The position numbers and the translations under genes were made by a program. From contig CAJWBH010000002.1 of NCBI GenBank assembly GCA_913019975.1, positions 62,001 through 126,000 on the forward strand: a stretch of DNA of 64,000 nucleotides, given 5' to 3'. This DNA comes from Thalassolituus maritimus (lineage in GTDB: Bacteria > Pseudomonadota > Gammaproteobacteria > Pseudomonadales > Oceanobacteraceae). Under the pieces are notes generated by a model. The model was not told where the DNA came from and did not search any database. It worked only from the letters and a program-made list of their open reading frames with translations. Below are positions 55,441-64,000 of the stretch, piece after piece (position 1 is the stretch's first letter; every line of letters begins with the position of its first letter).

Positions 55441-57633
55441 ATGAATACACAGGGATCGCTCGTCGTCGCTGCATTGGCAGTGGCGTTTACGTTTCTCACC
55501 AGCGGTTGCAGTGAGGGAGCGTGGAACAACCCCCACCCGGCGGATGAAGCAGGAAAAAATATCCTGTACTCCAATTTCTCCGGGCCACCCAAGCATCTGG
55601 ACCCTGTGATCTCCTACAGTTCTGATGAAGGTCGGTTTATCGATCAGATTTATGATCCACCGCTTCAATATCATTATCTGAAACGACCTTTCGAGCTGGA
55701 GCCCAATACGCTGTCGAGCATGCCAGAGATCGTTTATCTCGACGCTGAAGGCAATGAAGTGGCCTCAGACTCACCGGATCTTGCCTACAGTGATTATCTC
55801 TTCGAGTTAACGCCGGGCATCTATTATCAACCACACCCAGCGCTTGCCCTGGATACCTCAGGGGCACCTGTCTATGCGTTTGAGTCGTCGGATGATGCAG
55901 CGCCATATAGCTCCTTAAATGATTTCAGCGAAACCGGGACCCGTGAGCTTGTGGCCGGTGATTACGCTTACCAATTAAAACGGCTGGCTGATCCGACTTT
56001 GCTGTCACCGATCCGGGGCTTGATGTCAGAGTACATACTGGGGATGAACGAGTTTGCTGAAATTGCTAAGGCAGAACGTGAGGCGCAGCAGGAAGGTGAG
56101 TGGCTTGATCTCCGTACGCTCGACTTCAGCGGGGTTGAGGTCATCGACCGCTATCGCTTCCGGATACGACTCAAAGGCAAGTACCCACAGTTCAGTTATT
56201 GGCTGGCGTTTCACTTTTTTGCACCGATACCGTTCGAAGCAGACCGCTTCTACAGCATGCCGGGAATGGCCGATAGAAATATAACGCTTGATTGGTATCC
56301 GATCGGTACTGGCCCCTACATGATGACTCAGAATGATCCGAATGAGGCCATCATTCTGGAGAAGAATCCGAATTATCGTGATGATTTTTACCCAGCAGAG
56401 GGCGAGATTTCAGACCGGGCCGCAGGGTTACTTGATGATGCGGGGCAGAAAATTCCATTCATAGACAAAGTGGTGTATCGCCTTGAAAAAGAATCTATTC
56501 CGCTATGGAGTAAGTTTCTGCAGGGCTATTACGATCGCTCGGGTATCGCAAGCGACAGCTTTGATCAGGCGATTAGCGTTGGTTCTGAGGGGATAGGTCT
56601 GTCGGATGAAATGCGCGAGCGCGGAATTAGCCTCGATGTGGCGGTCACTCCGGGAACCTATTATTTCGGTTTTAACATGCTCGACGATGTGATTGGTGAT
56701 ACAGGGTCGGCGGAAGAGCGTGAGAAGAAGCGTCTTTTGCGACAGGCCATCGCGATTATTTACGATCAGGAAGAGTACATATCCATTTTCTATAATGGAC
56801 GCGGAGAAACTGCGATGAGTCCGATTCCTCCCGGTATTTTCGGATATCAGGAAGGACAAGAGGGCATGAATGAGTCTGTATTTGACTGGGTTGATGGCGA
56901 GGCCGTCAGAAAAAATACAGAAGTCGCCCGTGATCTGATGGTGAAAGCAGGTTACCCGGATGGTCGCGATGCCGAAACGGGCGAGCCTCTGGTACTGAAT
57001 CTCGATACCGTTGGTTCAGGCGGGAGCGCGGCTCAAAGCTGGTTGATTAAGCAGTTCAAGAAAATCGGAATTCAGCTCAACATCCGCGGCACTGACTACA
57101 ATCGCTTCAAAGATAAAATGAAAGCCGGTAATGCCCAGATGTTCCAGTGGGGCTGGCTGGCTGACTACCCTGATGCAGAGAACTTCCTCTTTCTTTTATA
57201 CGGCCCGAACGGGCAGGTCGTTACTCAAGGTGCTGGTGTTAACTCGAGCAACTTCGATAACGCCCGATACAATGCGCTGTTTGAAGAGATGAAACTGATG
57301 GAAAACAGCCCTGAGCGTATGGAGATTATCCGTGAGATGATCGATATCCTGCACCATGAAATGCCCTGGGCCTCTTCGTTTCACCCACATAGCTATGTAC
57401 TCAATAATGCCTGGGTTTATAACAGCAAACCCCATGGCATCAGTAAGTCTGTACTCAAGTATCTGCGTATTGATCCGGAACAGCGTGCCCGCATGCAGGC
57501 TGAGTGGAATAGCCCGGTTTTATGGCCATTATTCATGGTCGTGGTAATTATTTTAGTCACTGCACTGCCGGGTTATCTGGCCTATCGACGCAGACTGAAT
57601 CATCGTATTCGTCCAGCAGGGGGAGATAAGTAA
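55441..57633 (+). CDS. Peptide ABC transporter substrate-binding lipoprotein with C-terminal anchor
   Basis: 730 residues, larger than most family-5 solute-binding proteins (500-600). Lipobox LTSG-C23. Family signatures include GPPKHLDPVISYSSDEGRF near 40-60, the tail SFHPHSYVLNNAWVYNSKPHGIS, and FQWGWLADYPDAENFLFLLYG. The last ~40 residues form a membrane helix (WPLFMVVVIILVTALPGYLA) with a basic tail, so the protein is held by lipid and by helix. Binds oligopeptides or similar cargo for the permeases directly downstream (1-base stop/start overlap). Confidence 0.9.
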   Translation: MNTQGSLVVAALAVAFTFLTSGCSEGAWNNPHPADEAGKNILYSNFSGPPKHLDPVISYSSDEGRFIDQIYDPPLQYHYLKRPFELEPNTLSSMPEIVYLDAEGNEVASDSPDLAYSDYLFELTPGIYYQPHPALALDTSGAPVYAFESSDDAAPYSSLNDFSETGTRELVAGDYAYQLKRLADPTLLSPIRGLMSEYILGMNEFAEIAKAEREAQQEGEWLDLRTLDFSGVEVIDRYRFRIRLKGKYPQFSYWLAFHFFAPIPFEADRFYSMPGMADRNITLDWYPIGTGPYMMTQNDPNEAIILEKNPNYRDDFYPAEGEISDRAAGLLDDAGQKIPFIDKVVYRLEKESIPLWSKFLQGYYDRSGIASDSFDQAISVGSEGIGLSDEMRERGISLDVAVTPGTYYFGFNMLDDVIGDTGSAEEREKKRLLRQAIAIIYDQEEYISIFYNGRGETAMSPIPPGIFGYQEGQEGMNESVFDWVDGEAVRKNTEVARDLMVKAGYPDGRDAETGEPLVLNLDTVGSGGSAAQSWLIKQFKKIGIQLNIRGTDYNRFKDKMKAGNAQMFQWGWLADYPDAENFLFLLYGPNGQVVTQGAGVNSSNFDNARYNALFEEMKLMENSPERMEIIREMIDILHHEMPWASSFHPHSYVLNNAWVYNSKPHGISKSVLKYLRIDPEQRARMQAEWNSPVLWPLFMVVVIILVTALPGYLAYRRRLNHRIRPAGGDK

Positions 57634-58610
57634 TGCTGGCTTACATTATTCGTCGACTGATTTACGCCATTCCCATTCTTATTGGTGTAAATCTTCTTAC
57701 CTTTGCTCTGTTTTTTGTTGTGAATACACCGGAGCAAATGGCGCGCGTACAGCTGGGTGATAAGCATGTCACCGAAGAGGCTGTGCAGGAGTGGAAAGCG
57801 CAGCGCGGCTATGACAAACCTCTGCTGATTAACGGCGAAGCCGAAGGAGCAGGGACATTCACTGAAACCATCTTCTTCGAAAAGTCCCTCAGTCTCTTTG
57901 CGCTGGACTTTGGTAAATCTGATGCCGGCCGAAATATCGCAGCGGATATTGAGCAACGAATGTGGCCAAGCCTCGCCGTTGCTCTGCCAACATTTATCAT
58001 CGGTATATCCGTTAACATCGCATTCGCATTGTTCGTTGTGATGTTCCGGGCCAGTATCTTCGACACGTCAGCCATGATCCTCTGTGTCGGCCTGATGTCT
58101 GTCTCCGGTGTGTTCTATGTGATTGCGGGTCAGTTTTTCTTCGCTAAAGAGTGGAGCCTGGTGCCTATTTCCGGTTATCTCGGCGGTGCAGATGCCTGGC
58201 GCTTTCTGTTATTACCCGTGATTATCGGTGTGATTTCGGGTATTGGTGGTGGCACGCGGCTCTATCGGACTTTGTTTCTGGAAGAGGCGAATAAAGATTA
58301 TGTGCGTACTGCGCGTGCTAAAGGTGTGGCCGAGTTGACCGTGCTTTTCCGGCATATTCTGCCTAACGGTATGATCCCGATTCTGACCAGTGTGGTCGTG
58401 GTCATTCCTTCACTTTTCATGGGTAGCCTGCTGGTGGAGTCTTTCTTCGGTATTCCGGGGCTGGGCAGTTACACCCTGGATGCTATCCAGGCTCAGGATT
58501 TTGCCATCGTACGCAGCATGGTATTTCTTGGCTCTGTTCTTTACATCATCGGACTTCTGCTGACTGATATTTCGTACACACTGGTTGATCCACGGGTGAG
58601 GTTGTCCTGA
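57633..58610 (+). CDS. Peptide ABC transporter permease 1 (DppB/OppB type)
   Basis: 325 residues, six helices. N-terminal LAYIIRRLIYAIPILIGVNLLTF is the OppB signature; the EAA loop reads DYVRTARAKGVAELTVLFRHILPNG. It contacts the ATPase through that loop. Shares one base with both the binding-protein stop and the next permease start. Confidence 0.93.
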   Translation: MLAYIIRRLIYAIPILIGVNLLTFALFFVVNTPEQMARVQLGDKHVTEEAVQEWKAQRGYDKPLLINGEAEGAGTFTETIFFEKSLSLFALDFGKSDAGRNIAADIEQRMWPSLAVALPTFIIGISVNIAFALFVVMFRASIFDTSAMILCVGLMSVSGVFYVIAGQFFFAKEWSLVPISGYLGGADAWRFLLLPVIIGVISGIGGGTRLYRTLFLEEANKDYVRTARAKGVAELTVLFRHILPNGMIPILTSVVVVIPSLFMGSLLVESFFGIPGLGSYTLDAIQAQDFAIVRSMVFLGSVLYIIGLLLTDISYTLVDPRVRLS

Positions 58611-59995
58611 TGGAAGTATTTGACGTACGTCTACACCTCCTCTGGAGTGATATTTTAATTTTCCTTTTAGTGGCTTCACTGTGCGTTTTTGTCGTTACTG
58701 TTGTCCGCAACCCTCTGGCCCGCAAACGCTGGTCTCAGGTCTTTGAATCACGTATCGGTTCTGCGTCATTTCTGGTGATACTGTTTTACGTCCTGATCGC
58801 ATTAACGGACTCGGTTCATTTTCAGAAGAAACTGGATCAGGCCGGTGATTCTGGCGAGGTCCACTATGCTCCTGAAGTCACGAGTTTACTGGACCTTGCG
58901 CTGGCACCTATGTTCGGGCGAGACGAAAAAACATATTCAGCTCCTTTTGCTATCCATTCTTTCGCCAAAGAAAATATGGAGTTACCGGAAGGCGGAGTGA
59001 TGCGTGACTATCCACGCCTTGAGCACGGTGGTAGTCATCTGGACGATGATGCCCAGCATGAGGCTGACATCGTCGTAAAAAGTATGACGGTGGTTGGCTG
59101 GACACTGGTGCCAGTGTTGATCCTTTTATTCCTGCACCATTCCTTCATGAAAAAGCGCGATTCGCGACTTCCTTGGCCCGTGATTTACTTTACTTTCTCC
59201 GCTATTGTTGTGGTATCGAGCTGGGCTCTCTATATGAGTCAGTTCTACCACGTTCTCGGCACTGATAAGGTAGGTCAGGACGTTCTCTATGGTGCGGTGA
59301 AAGCTGTCAGGACTGGCGTCCTGATTGGTACTCTGGCCACCCTCGTTACGTTGCCGCTGGCAGTATTGTTGGGGATTTCCGCAGGGTATTTCCGTGGCTG
59401 GGTCGACGACGTTGTCCAGTATATTTACACGACGCTTAACTCGATTCCGGGCATCCTCCTGATCGCCGCTTCTGTACTTCTGATAGATGTGTACATAGAG
59501 ACGCACCCTGAGCAATTCAAACTCTTGAGCGACCGGGCCGATTTTAAATTTGTCGCTTTGTGTTTCATTCTCGGTATGACCAGTTGGACCGGTTTGTGTC
59601 GGCTGCTGCGCGCAGAGACACTTAAACTTAGCCAGCTGGAATATGTACAGGCCGCGCACGCATTTGGCGTCAGTCGCTGGCGCGTAATTATGCGTCATAT
59701 CCTGCCCAACACGACGCACCTGATTCTGATTGCACTGGTACTGGATTTCAGTGGTTTTGTGCTCGCTGAAGCGGTTCTGAGTTATATCGGTGTGGGTGTT
59801 GATCCGTCGATGAAGAGCTGGGGCAACATGATTAATGAGGCCAGGGCTGAGCTGGCTCGAGAGCCGGTTGTCTGGTGGTCTGTAATAGCCGCCTTCATCC
59901 TGATGTTTGTACTGGTGCTGGCAGCAAACCTGTTCTCTGATCGTGTTCGTGATGCCTTTGACCCTCGCATGTCCGGTAGTGGAGATAACAAATGA
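58610..59995 (+). CDS. Peptide ABC transporter permease 2 (DppC/OppC type, enlarged)
   Basis: 461 residues against the usual ~300. The C-terminal ~290 residues are ordinary OppC: VGQDVLYGAVKAVRTGVLIG, the EAA loop EYVQAAHAFGVSRWRVIMRHILPN and YIGVGVDPSMKSWGNMI. The extra ~150 residues form additional N-terminal helices and a soluble insert between them (residues ~75-150). Overlaps the ATPase gene by 4 bases. Confidence 0.92.
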   Translation: MEVFDVRLHLLWSDILIFLLVASLCVFVVTVVRNPLARKRWSQVFESRIGSASFLVILFYVLIALTDSVHFQKKLDQAGDSGEVHYAPEVTSLLDLALAPMFGRDEKTYSAPFAIHSFAKENMELPEGGVMRDYPRLEHGGSHLDDDAQHEADIVVKSMTVVGWTLVPVLILLFLHHSFMKKRDSRLPWPVIYFTFSAIVVVSSWALYMSQFYHVLGTDKVGQDVLYGAVKAVRTGVLIGTLATLVTLPLAVLLGISAGYFRGWVDDVVQYIYTTLNSIPGILLIAASVLLIDVYIETHPEQFKLLSDRADFKFVALCFILGMTSWTGLCRLLRAETLKLSQLEYVQAAHAFGVSRWRVIMRHILPNTTHLILIALVLDFSGFVLAEAVLSYIGVGVDPSMKSWGNMINEARAELAREPVVWWSVIAAFILMFVLVLAANLFSDRVRDAFDPRMSGSGDNK

Positions 59996-61578
59996 AGCCA
60001 TTACTACAGGTAAATAATCTGGTTATTGGTGCGGGCGGCAGTTGTCTTGTTGATGACGTCAGTTTTGAAATTAATGCTGGCGAAGTTTTCGCTCTTGTCG
60101 GTGAAAGTGGTTCAGGAAAATCTCTGACCAGCCTGGCTATCATGCGCCTGCTCGGTGAAGGTTTGAGCATCAGGGGCGGTGATGTGCAGCTTGGTACCGA
60201 TTCGCTCTTTGCTTTGAGCGAAACTCAGATGAACGCGGTTCGTGGACGCAGGGTTGCCATGGTGTTCCAGGAGCCTCAGAGCTCCCTCAACCCCGTGCAG
60301 ACCATAGGTACACAGATCGGTGAGGTACTGACTCTGCATAGGGGCAATGCTCCGGATACCGCAATTATTGAACTACTGAACGAAGTCGGGATACCGAACC
60401 CTGAAGAGCGCCTTAACTGGTATCCGCATCAGCTTTCGGGTGGGCAAAAACAACGCGTGATGATTGCAATGGCATTGGCGTGTGAGCCGGAACTTTTGAT
60501 CGCGGATGAACCAACAACAGCACTGGATGTGACGATTCAGAAGCAGATTCTTGAGCTTCTTAATGAACTTCGTCGTAGCCGCGAACTCGCTGTTCTGCTG
60601 ATTACCCACGATATGGGCGTCGTTGCAGAAATGGCGGACAGAATAGCGGTAATGCGTCACGGTAAAATTCTGGAACAAGCTGAGCGCTCACAGTTCTTCG
60701 TGAACCCCAGCCATGAATACAGCCGTCAGTTAATTCATGCGTTACCGCAACCTGACGACTATCTCGAATATGAAACTCACTCTCCACTGCTGGATGTTCA
60801 GGACGTCAAAGTCTGGTTTCCTGAACGACGCGGCGTGCTTCAGCGTGTTGTTGGATATACGAAAGCCGTCAACGGTGTCAGCTTTACTATAGGCCGGGGT
60901 GAAACGCTGGCTCTGGTTGGAGAGTCTGGCTCTGGAAAAAGCACGGTAGGGCGGGCAATCCTTCGCCTCGAAGATACCGCAAGTGGCACCATACACTTCG
61001 ACGGTGATGAGATCGGTCAACTAAATCAGCGCAGGTTCGCTTCTTATCGGAAGCGGATTCAGGTGATTTTTCAGGACCCGTTCTCTTCAATGAATCCGCG
61101 TATGACGGTCAGAGAAATTATCGAAGAAGGAATGCTGAGCCTTGGTCTCGGTGGTACTGACGAATCCCGGGAGGCCCGGATTCGTGAGCTTCTTGAGCGT
61201 GTTGGCCTTGAGGCTGGGCACCTTAACCGGTATCCGCACGAGTTTTCTGGCGGGCAACGGCAGAGGATTGCTATTGCCCGGGCAATTTCAGTTGAGCCTG
61301 AATTAATTATCTGTGACGAACCGACCAGTGCGCTTGATGTGTCTATTCGTGGCCAGGTTTTGCAGTTGTTGCAGGAGCTTCAGGAAGAGATGGGGTTATC
61401 GTACCTGTTCATCACCCATGACCTTTCGATTATTCCACATCTGGCACACCGTGTTGCAGTGATGCGGAACGGACAGCTGGTGGAACAGGGCGAGACCCGC
61501 CAGGTCATGACTTCGCCGGTACATGAGTACACTCAGCATTTGCTTCAGGCGGTGCCTCGTATACCAGAGCACGCCTGA
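59992..61578 (+). CDS. Peptide ABC transporter ATPase with two nucleotide-binding domains
   Basis: 528 residues, DppD-DppF type fusion. Domain 1: Walker A GESGSGKSLTS near 38-48, signature LSGGQKQR, Walker B LLIADEPTTALD. Domain 2: GESGSGKSTVG near 309, FSGGQRQR, LIICDEPTSALD. Both sites are intact. It completes the four-gene transporter, so one transcript encodes the whole importer. Confidence 0.95.
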   Translation: MKPLLQVNNLVIGAGGSCLVDDVSFEINAGEVFALVGESGSGKSLTSLAIMRLLGEGLSIRGGDVQLGTDSLFALSETQMNAVRGRRVAMVFQEPQSSLNPVQTIGTQIGEVLTLHRGNAPDTAIIELLNEVGIPNPEERLNWYPHQLSGGQKQRVMIAMALACEPELLIADEPTTALDVTIQKQILELLNELRRSRELAVLLITHDMGVVAEMADRIAVMRHGKILEQAERSQFFVNPSHEYSRQLIHALPQPDDYLEYETHSPLLDVQDVKVWFPERRGVLQRVVGYTKAVNGVSFTIGRGETLALVGESGSGKSTVGRAILRLEDTASGTIHFDGDEIGQLNQRRFASYRKRIQVIFQDPFSSMNPRMTVREIIEEGMLSLGLGGTDESREARIRELLERVGLEAGHLNRYPHEFSGGQRQRIAIARAISVEPELIICDEPTSALDVSIRGQVLQLLQELQEEMGLSYLFITHDLSIIPHLAHRVAVMRNGQLVEQGETRQVMTSPVHEYTQHLLQAVPRIPEHA

Positions 61579-61637
61579 CTTATTGTTTTTAGCGGCGTAC
61601 AATCCGGCCATCTTGTTTTCCTTCAGAGGTCTACCCG

Positions 61638-62729
61638 TTGGCTGGATTAACACAACCCCAGATTGAAGCCGCATTGAGCGGATACCACGATCCTTATCTT
61701 GAGACTGATCTGATTTCTGCCGGCTGCGTCCGCGATATTCGCATTGACGGTCCGGCTATCGAAGTCGACATTCACCTGAACTATCCCTCTGAGTACCTGA
61801 AAGGCGGTATTGCTCAGGTTCTTCAGACATCTCTTGAGAATATCGATGGCTGTCAGAGCGCGCGCGTTAATATTACCTGGGAAGTCGAAGAGCATAAGAG
61901 CCAGTCGGCATTGGAAGCGATCGCCGGGGTTAAGAATATTGTTGCTATCGCCTCAGGCAAAGGCGGTGTCGGGAAGTCGACAACCAGCGTGAACCTGGCA
62001 TTAGCACTTGCCAAAGATGGCGCCAAAGTGGGCCTGTTGGATGCCGATATCTATGGGCCGAGCCAAGGCATCATGCTGGGCATTGAAGAGGGCACTCGCC
62101 CGGAAACCATTGATAATAAATGGTTCGTTCCTGTTGAGGCACACGGCATTAAATCTATGTCGATGGCGTATCTGGTGACCGAAAGCACCCCGATGGTGTG
62201 GCGCGGCCCTATGGTCTCAGGTGCGCTGATGCAGATCCTGACGCAGACTCAGTGGAGCGAGCTTGATTATCTCCTGATCGATATGCCACCGGGTACCGGT
62301 GACATTCAGTTGACCCTGAGCCAGAAGTTTCCGGTCAGTGGTGCTGTTATTGTGACCACACCTCAGGACATCGCGTTGGCCGATGCGCGCAAAGGCGTTG
62401 AGATGTTCAACAAAGTGAATATTCCGGTGCTGGGGATGATTGAGAATATGAGTATGCATATCTGTTCTCAGTGTGGTCACGCAGAACATATCTTCGGGCA
62501 GGACGGGGCAGAACGTCTGGCGCAAACCTACCAGACCAAAGTGCTGGGTTCCTTACCATTGTCGACCTATATCCGTAAGCAGAGCGATGAGGGTACACCT
62601 GTTGTTGCCGCGGATGATTGCTCCGAAGTGTCTATGATGTACCGCCACGCAGCACGTCGCCTGGCCGTAACTCTGGCGACGTCAGAGACTGGTCAGAAGA
62701 TACCGGATATTCAGATCAGCGACGATTGA
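61638..62729 (+). CDS. mrp: Iron-sulfur cluster carrier ATPase Mrp/ApbC
   Basis: 363 residues from a TTG (AGAGG about 8 bases before). N-terminal MIP18-like domain (~1-90), then the P-loop SGKGGVGKST at 106-115 and the CxxC cluster site MHICSQCGH near 270. It assembles and hands over 4Fe-4S clusters. Independent of the ABC operon, 59 bases downstream. Confidence 0.95.
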   Translation: MAGLTQPQIEAALSGYHDPYLETDLISAGCVRDIRIDGPAIEVDIHLNYPSEYLKGGIAQVLQTSLENIDGCQSARVNITWEVEEHKSQSALEAIAGVKNIVAIASGKGGVGKSTTSVNLALALAKDGAKVGLLDADIYGPSQGIMLGIEEGTRPETIDNKWFVPVEAHGIKSMSMAYLVTESTPMVWRGPMVSGALMQILTQTQWSELDYLLIDMPPGTGDIQLTLSQKFPVSGAVIVTTPQDIALADARKGVEMFNKVNIPVLGMIENMSMHICSQCGHAEHIFGQDGAERLAQTYQTKVLGSLPLSTYIRKQSDEGTPVVAADDCSEVSMMYRHAARRLAVTLATSETGQKIPDIQISDD

Positions 62730-62750
62730 TTCAGTCTGATTCAGCCCCGG

Positions 62751-64000
62751 TCAGTGCAGGCTGTCACTGAAAATGCTTACCGCATTGACAGCCTCACGTG
62801 CTCCCTGACGTATTTCGAGAATTACCTCCCCAGCGCGGGTCGCAAGTGCAACCCCTTCTCCTGCCTGATGCTGACAGGACTCCATGCTCTGTATCGCAAG
62901 AGACGTACCCGACTGCATTTTGTTGATCATCTGTGAAATTTCTTCGGTTGAGCTGCTGGTTCGGGCGGCGAGCTGTCTGACTTCATCAGCCACAACAGCG
63001 AATCCACGCCCCTGATCTCCGGCCCGTGCCGCCTCAATTGCAGCGTTCAGCGCCAGAAGGTTTGTCTGGTCGGCGATTCCCCGGATGGTGTTTACGATAG
63101 ACGTAATCATGTCTGATTGAGAACCCAGCTCAGAAATTACACTTGCAGCCTCCGACACCGCTGTTGAAACCTTGGTCATCTCATCGGATGCCTGCTGAAT
63201 AATATCGGTGCCAGTCGACGCGGATTGCTCGGTGGCGGTTGTGATGTGATAGGCACTTGCTGCACGTTCTTTCTCTTTCAGCGCCCTCTGAACATTAGCG
63301 GTGATGTCGGTGGCAAATTTTACGACACCGTACACCTCGCCTTGAGAAGAAATTAGCGGTGTATAAGACGCCTCCAGCCACAGATCCCTGCCATCTTTAC
63401 GCACACGACGGAAGCGGTCGCTGAAGAATTTTCCCTCGGCCAGATTCTTCCAGAACTGCTCGTATTCGGGGGTGGAAGCGTCTTCTTCGGGGACAAATAT
63501 TCTGTGATGTTTACCGACGATCTCACTGGCAGAATAGCCTGTAGCGGCAAGGAAATTATCATTGGCTCGCTGAATAATACCATCGCAGTTGAATTCAATG
63601 ACGGCCATTGACCGCTCTACCGCTTTGAATGCATCTGTAAAGCGGTTGTTTTCTTCCATCAGTGATGTCACATCGTGCGCAATCTTAACCACTTTAGTTA
63701 CCTGACCATTGGTGTCTCTGATAGGGGCATAAGTGGCATCTAGCCAGATGGTATTACCGTCCGCTTTTTTCCTTCGGAACTGGCCGTTAACCAGTGTGCC
63801 AGCCGCCAGTTTTTGCCAGAAGGCGGCGTATTCCGGACTGTTTACGTCCTTTTGATGGCAAAGCTCTTTGTGAGGGCGGTTGATCAAAGAGCCATCATCA
63901 CAACCGAAGAGTCCGTGATATAGAGAATTTGCGGTCAATACCGTGCCTTCTGTGCTGAATTCCGCGACAGCCTGGGTCTCGTAAATAGATTCCAGCACGC
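62751..64000 (-). CDS. Cytoplasmic PAS-PAS chemoreceptor (5' end outside window)
   Basis: The frame is open to the window edge at the 5' side; about 416 residues are visible. Two PAS/PAC domains (about 1-120 and 125-245), each with YxxFWxxLAxGxxxxxxFRRxxxDGxxxWLxAxYTPI, then the receptor signalling domain with its hairpin [32 protein letters not shown] near 310. No membrane helix in the visible part, as in Aer-like redox or ligand sensors. Shorter than usual signalling arms at the C-terminus. Confidence 0.92.
   Translation of the reverse strand, partial: VLESIYETQAVAEFSTEGTVLTANSLYHGLFGCDDGSLINRPHKELCHQKDVNSPEYAAFWQKLAAGTLVNGQFRRKKADGNTIWLDATYAPIRDTNGQVTKVVKIAHDVTSLMEENNRFTDAFKAVERSMAVIEFNCDGIIQRANDNFLAATGYSASEIVGKHHRIFVPEEDASTPEYEQFWKNLAEGKFFSDRFRRVRKDGRDLWLEASYTPLISSQGEVYGVVKFATDITANVQRALKEKERAASAYHITTATEQSASTGTDIIQQASDEMTKVSTAVSEAASVISELGSQSDMITSIVNTIRGIADQTNLLALNAAIEAARAGDQGRGFAVVADEVRQLAARTSSSTEEISQMINKMQSGTSLAIQSMESCQHQAGEGVALATRAGEVILEIRQGAREAVNAVSIFSDSLH

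Overview
The window is a stretch of chromosome from a free-living Gram-negative bacterium, most likely a marine gammaproteobacterium of the Oceanospirillales type. This is inferred from the gene content: a complete rnf electron-transport operon, dapE-rlmA-holC-valS, purT, several RND pumps, a YceA-type tRNA hydroxylase, and paired TetR regulators with outer-membrane proteins. No rRNA, tRNA, CRISPR array, integrase or transposase was found.

Layout. Positions 1-1028 hold the 3' end of a calcium-binding thrombospondin-type-3 repeat protein. Positions 1127-5145 are a clearly AT-rich foreign-looking island: a two-gene operon with its own promoter that encodes a DUF6602 protein with a PD-(D/E)xK-like nuclease motif, and a 1070-residue protein with a degenerate SIR2-like domain, a STAND-like NTPase and a helical C-terminus. 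It looks like an anti-phage system related to, but not the same as, Avs-type STAND defence, and it is the best candidate for an undescribed system. Positions 5270-7460 are a small accessory zone with a DUF3297 gene, a truncated XRE antitoxin remnant, a HepT-MntA toxin-antitoxin pair with an extra nucleotidyltransferase, and three repeat families.

Positions 7479-13518 are a housekeeping operon on the minus strand (dapE, rlmA, holC, an unknown gene, valS) in which the first four genes are joined by 1-base stop/start overlaps. Next come hpt, a CheX-like protein, and a TetR-controlled four-gene envelope transport operon (MMPL permease, LolA-like protein, outer-membrane barrel) with tandem palindromic operators. 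Positions 20346-32066 hold two convergent RND efflux operons: NodT-HlyD-AcrB on plus, and HlyD-AcrB-histidine kinase on minus.

Positions 32258-41013 are mostly single housekeeping genes: a pseudouridine synthase with a 51-residue partner, YkgJ, YqfO, two Nudix enzymes, DUF3135, a gamma carbonic anhydrase, DUF1289, purT, an SDR and a membrane diguanylate cyclase. Positions 41178-42843 hold a MerR-controlled metal permease with a textbook 19-base-spacer promoter. Positions 43915-45855 hold a divergent TetR/MpaB-type oxygenase pair with two matching operators. After an MBL hydrolase and trhO come the rnf operon (49247-55097, minus), a four-gene peptide ABC transporter (55441-61578), mrp/apbC, and a cytoplasmic PAS-PAS chemoreceptor cut off by the window end.
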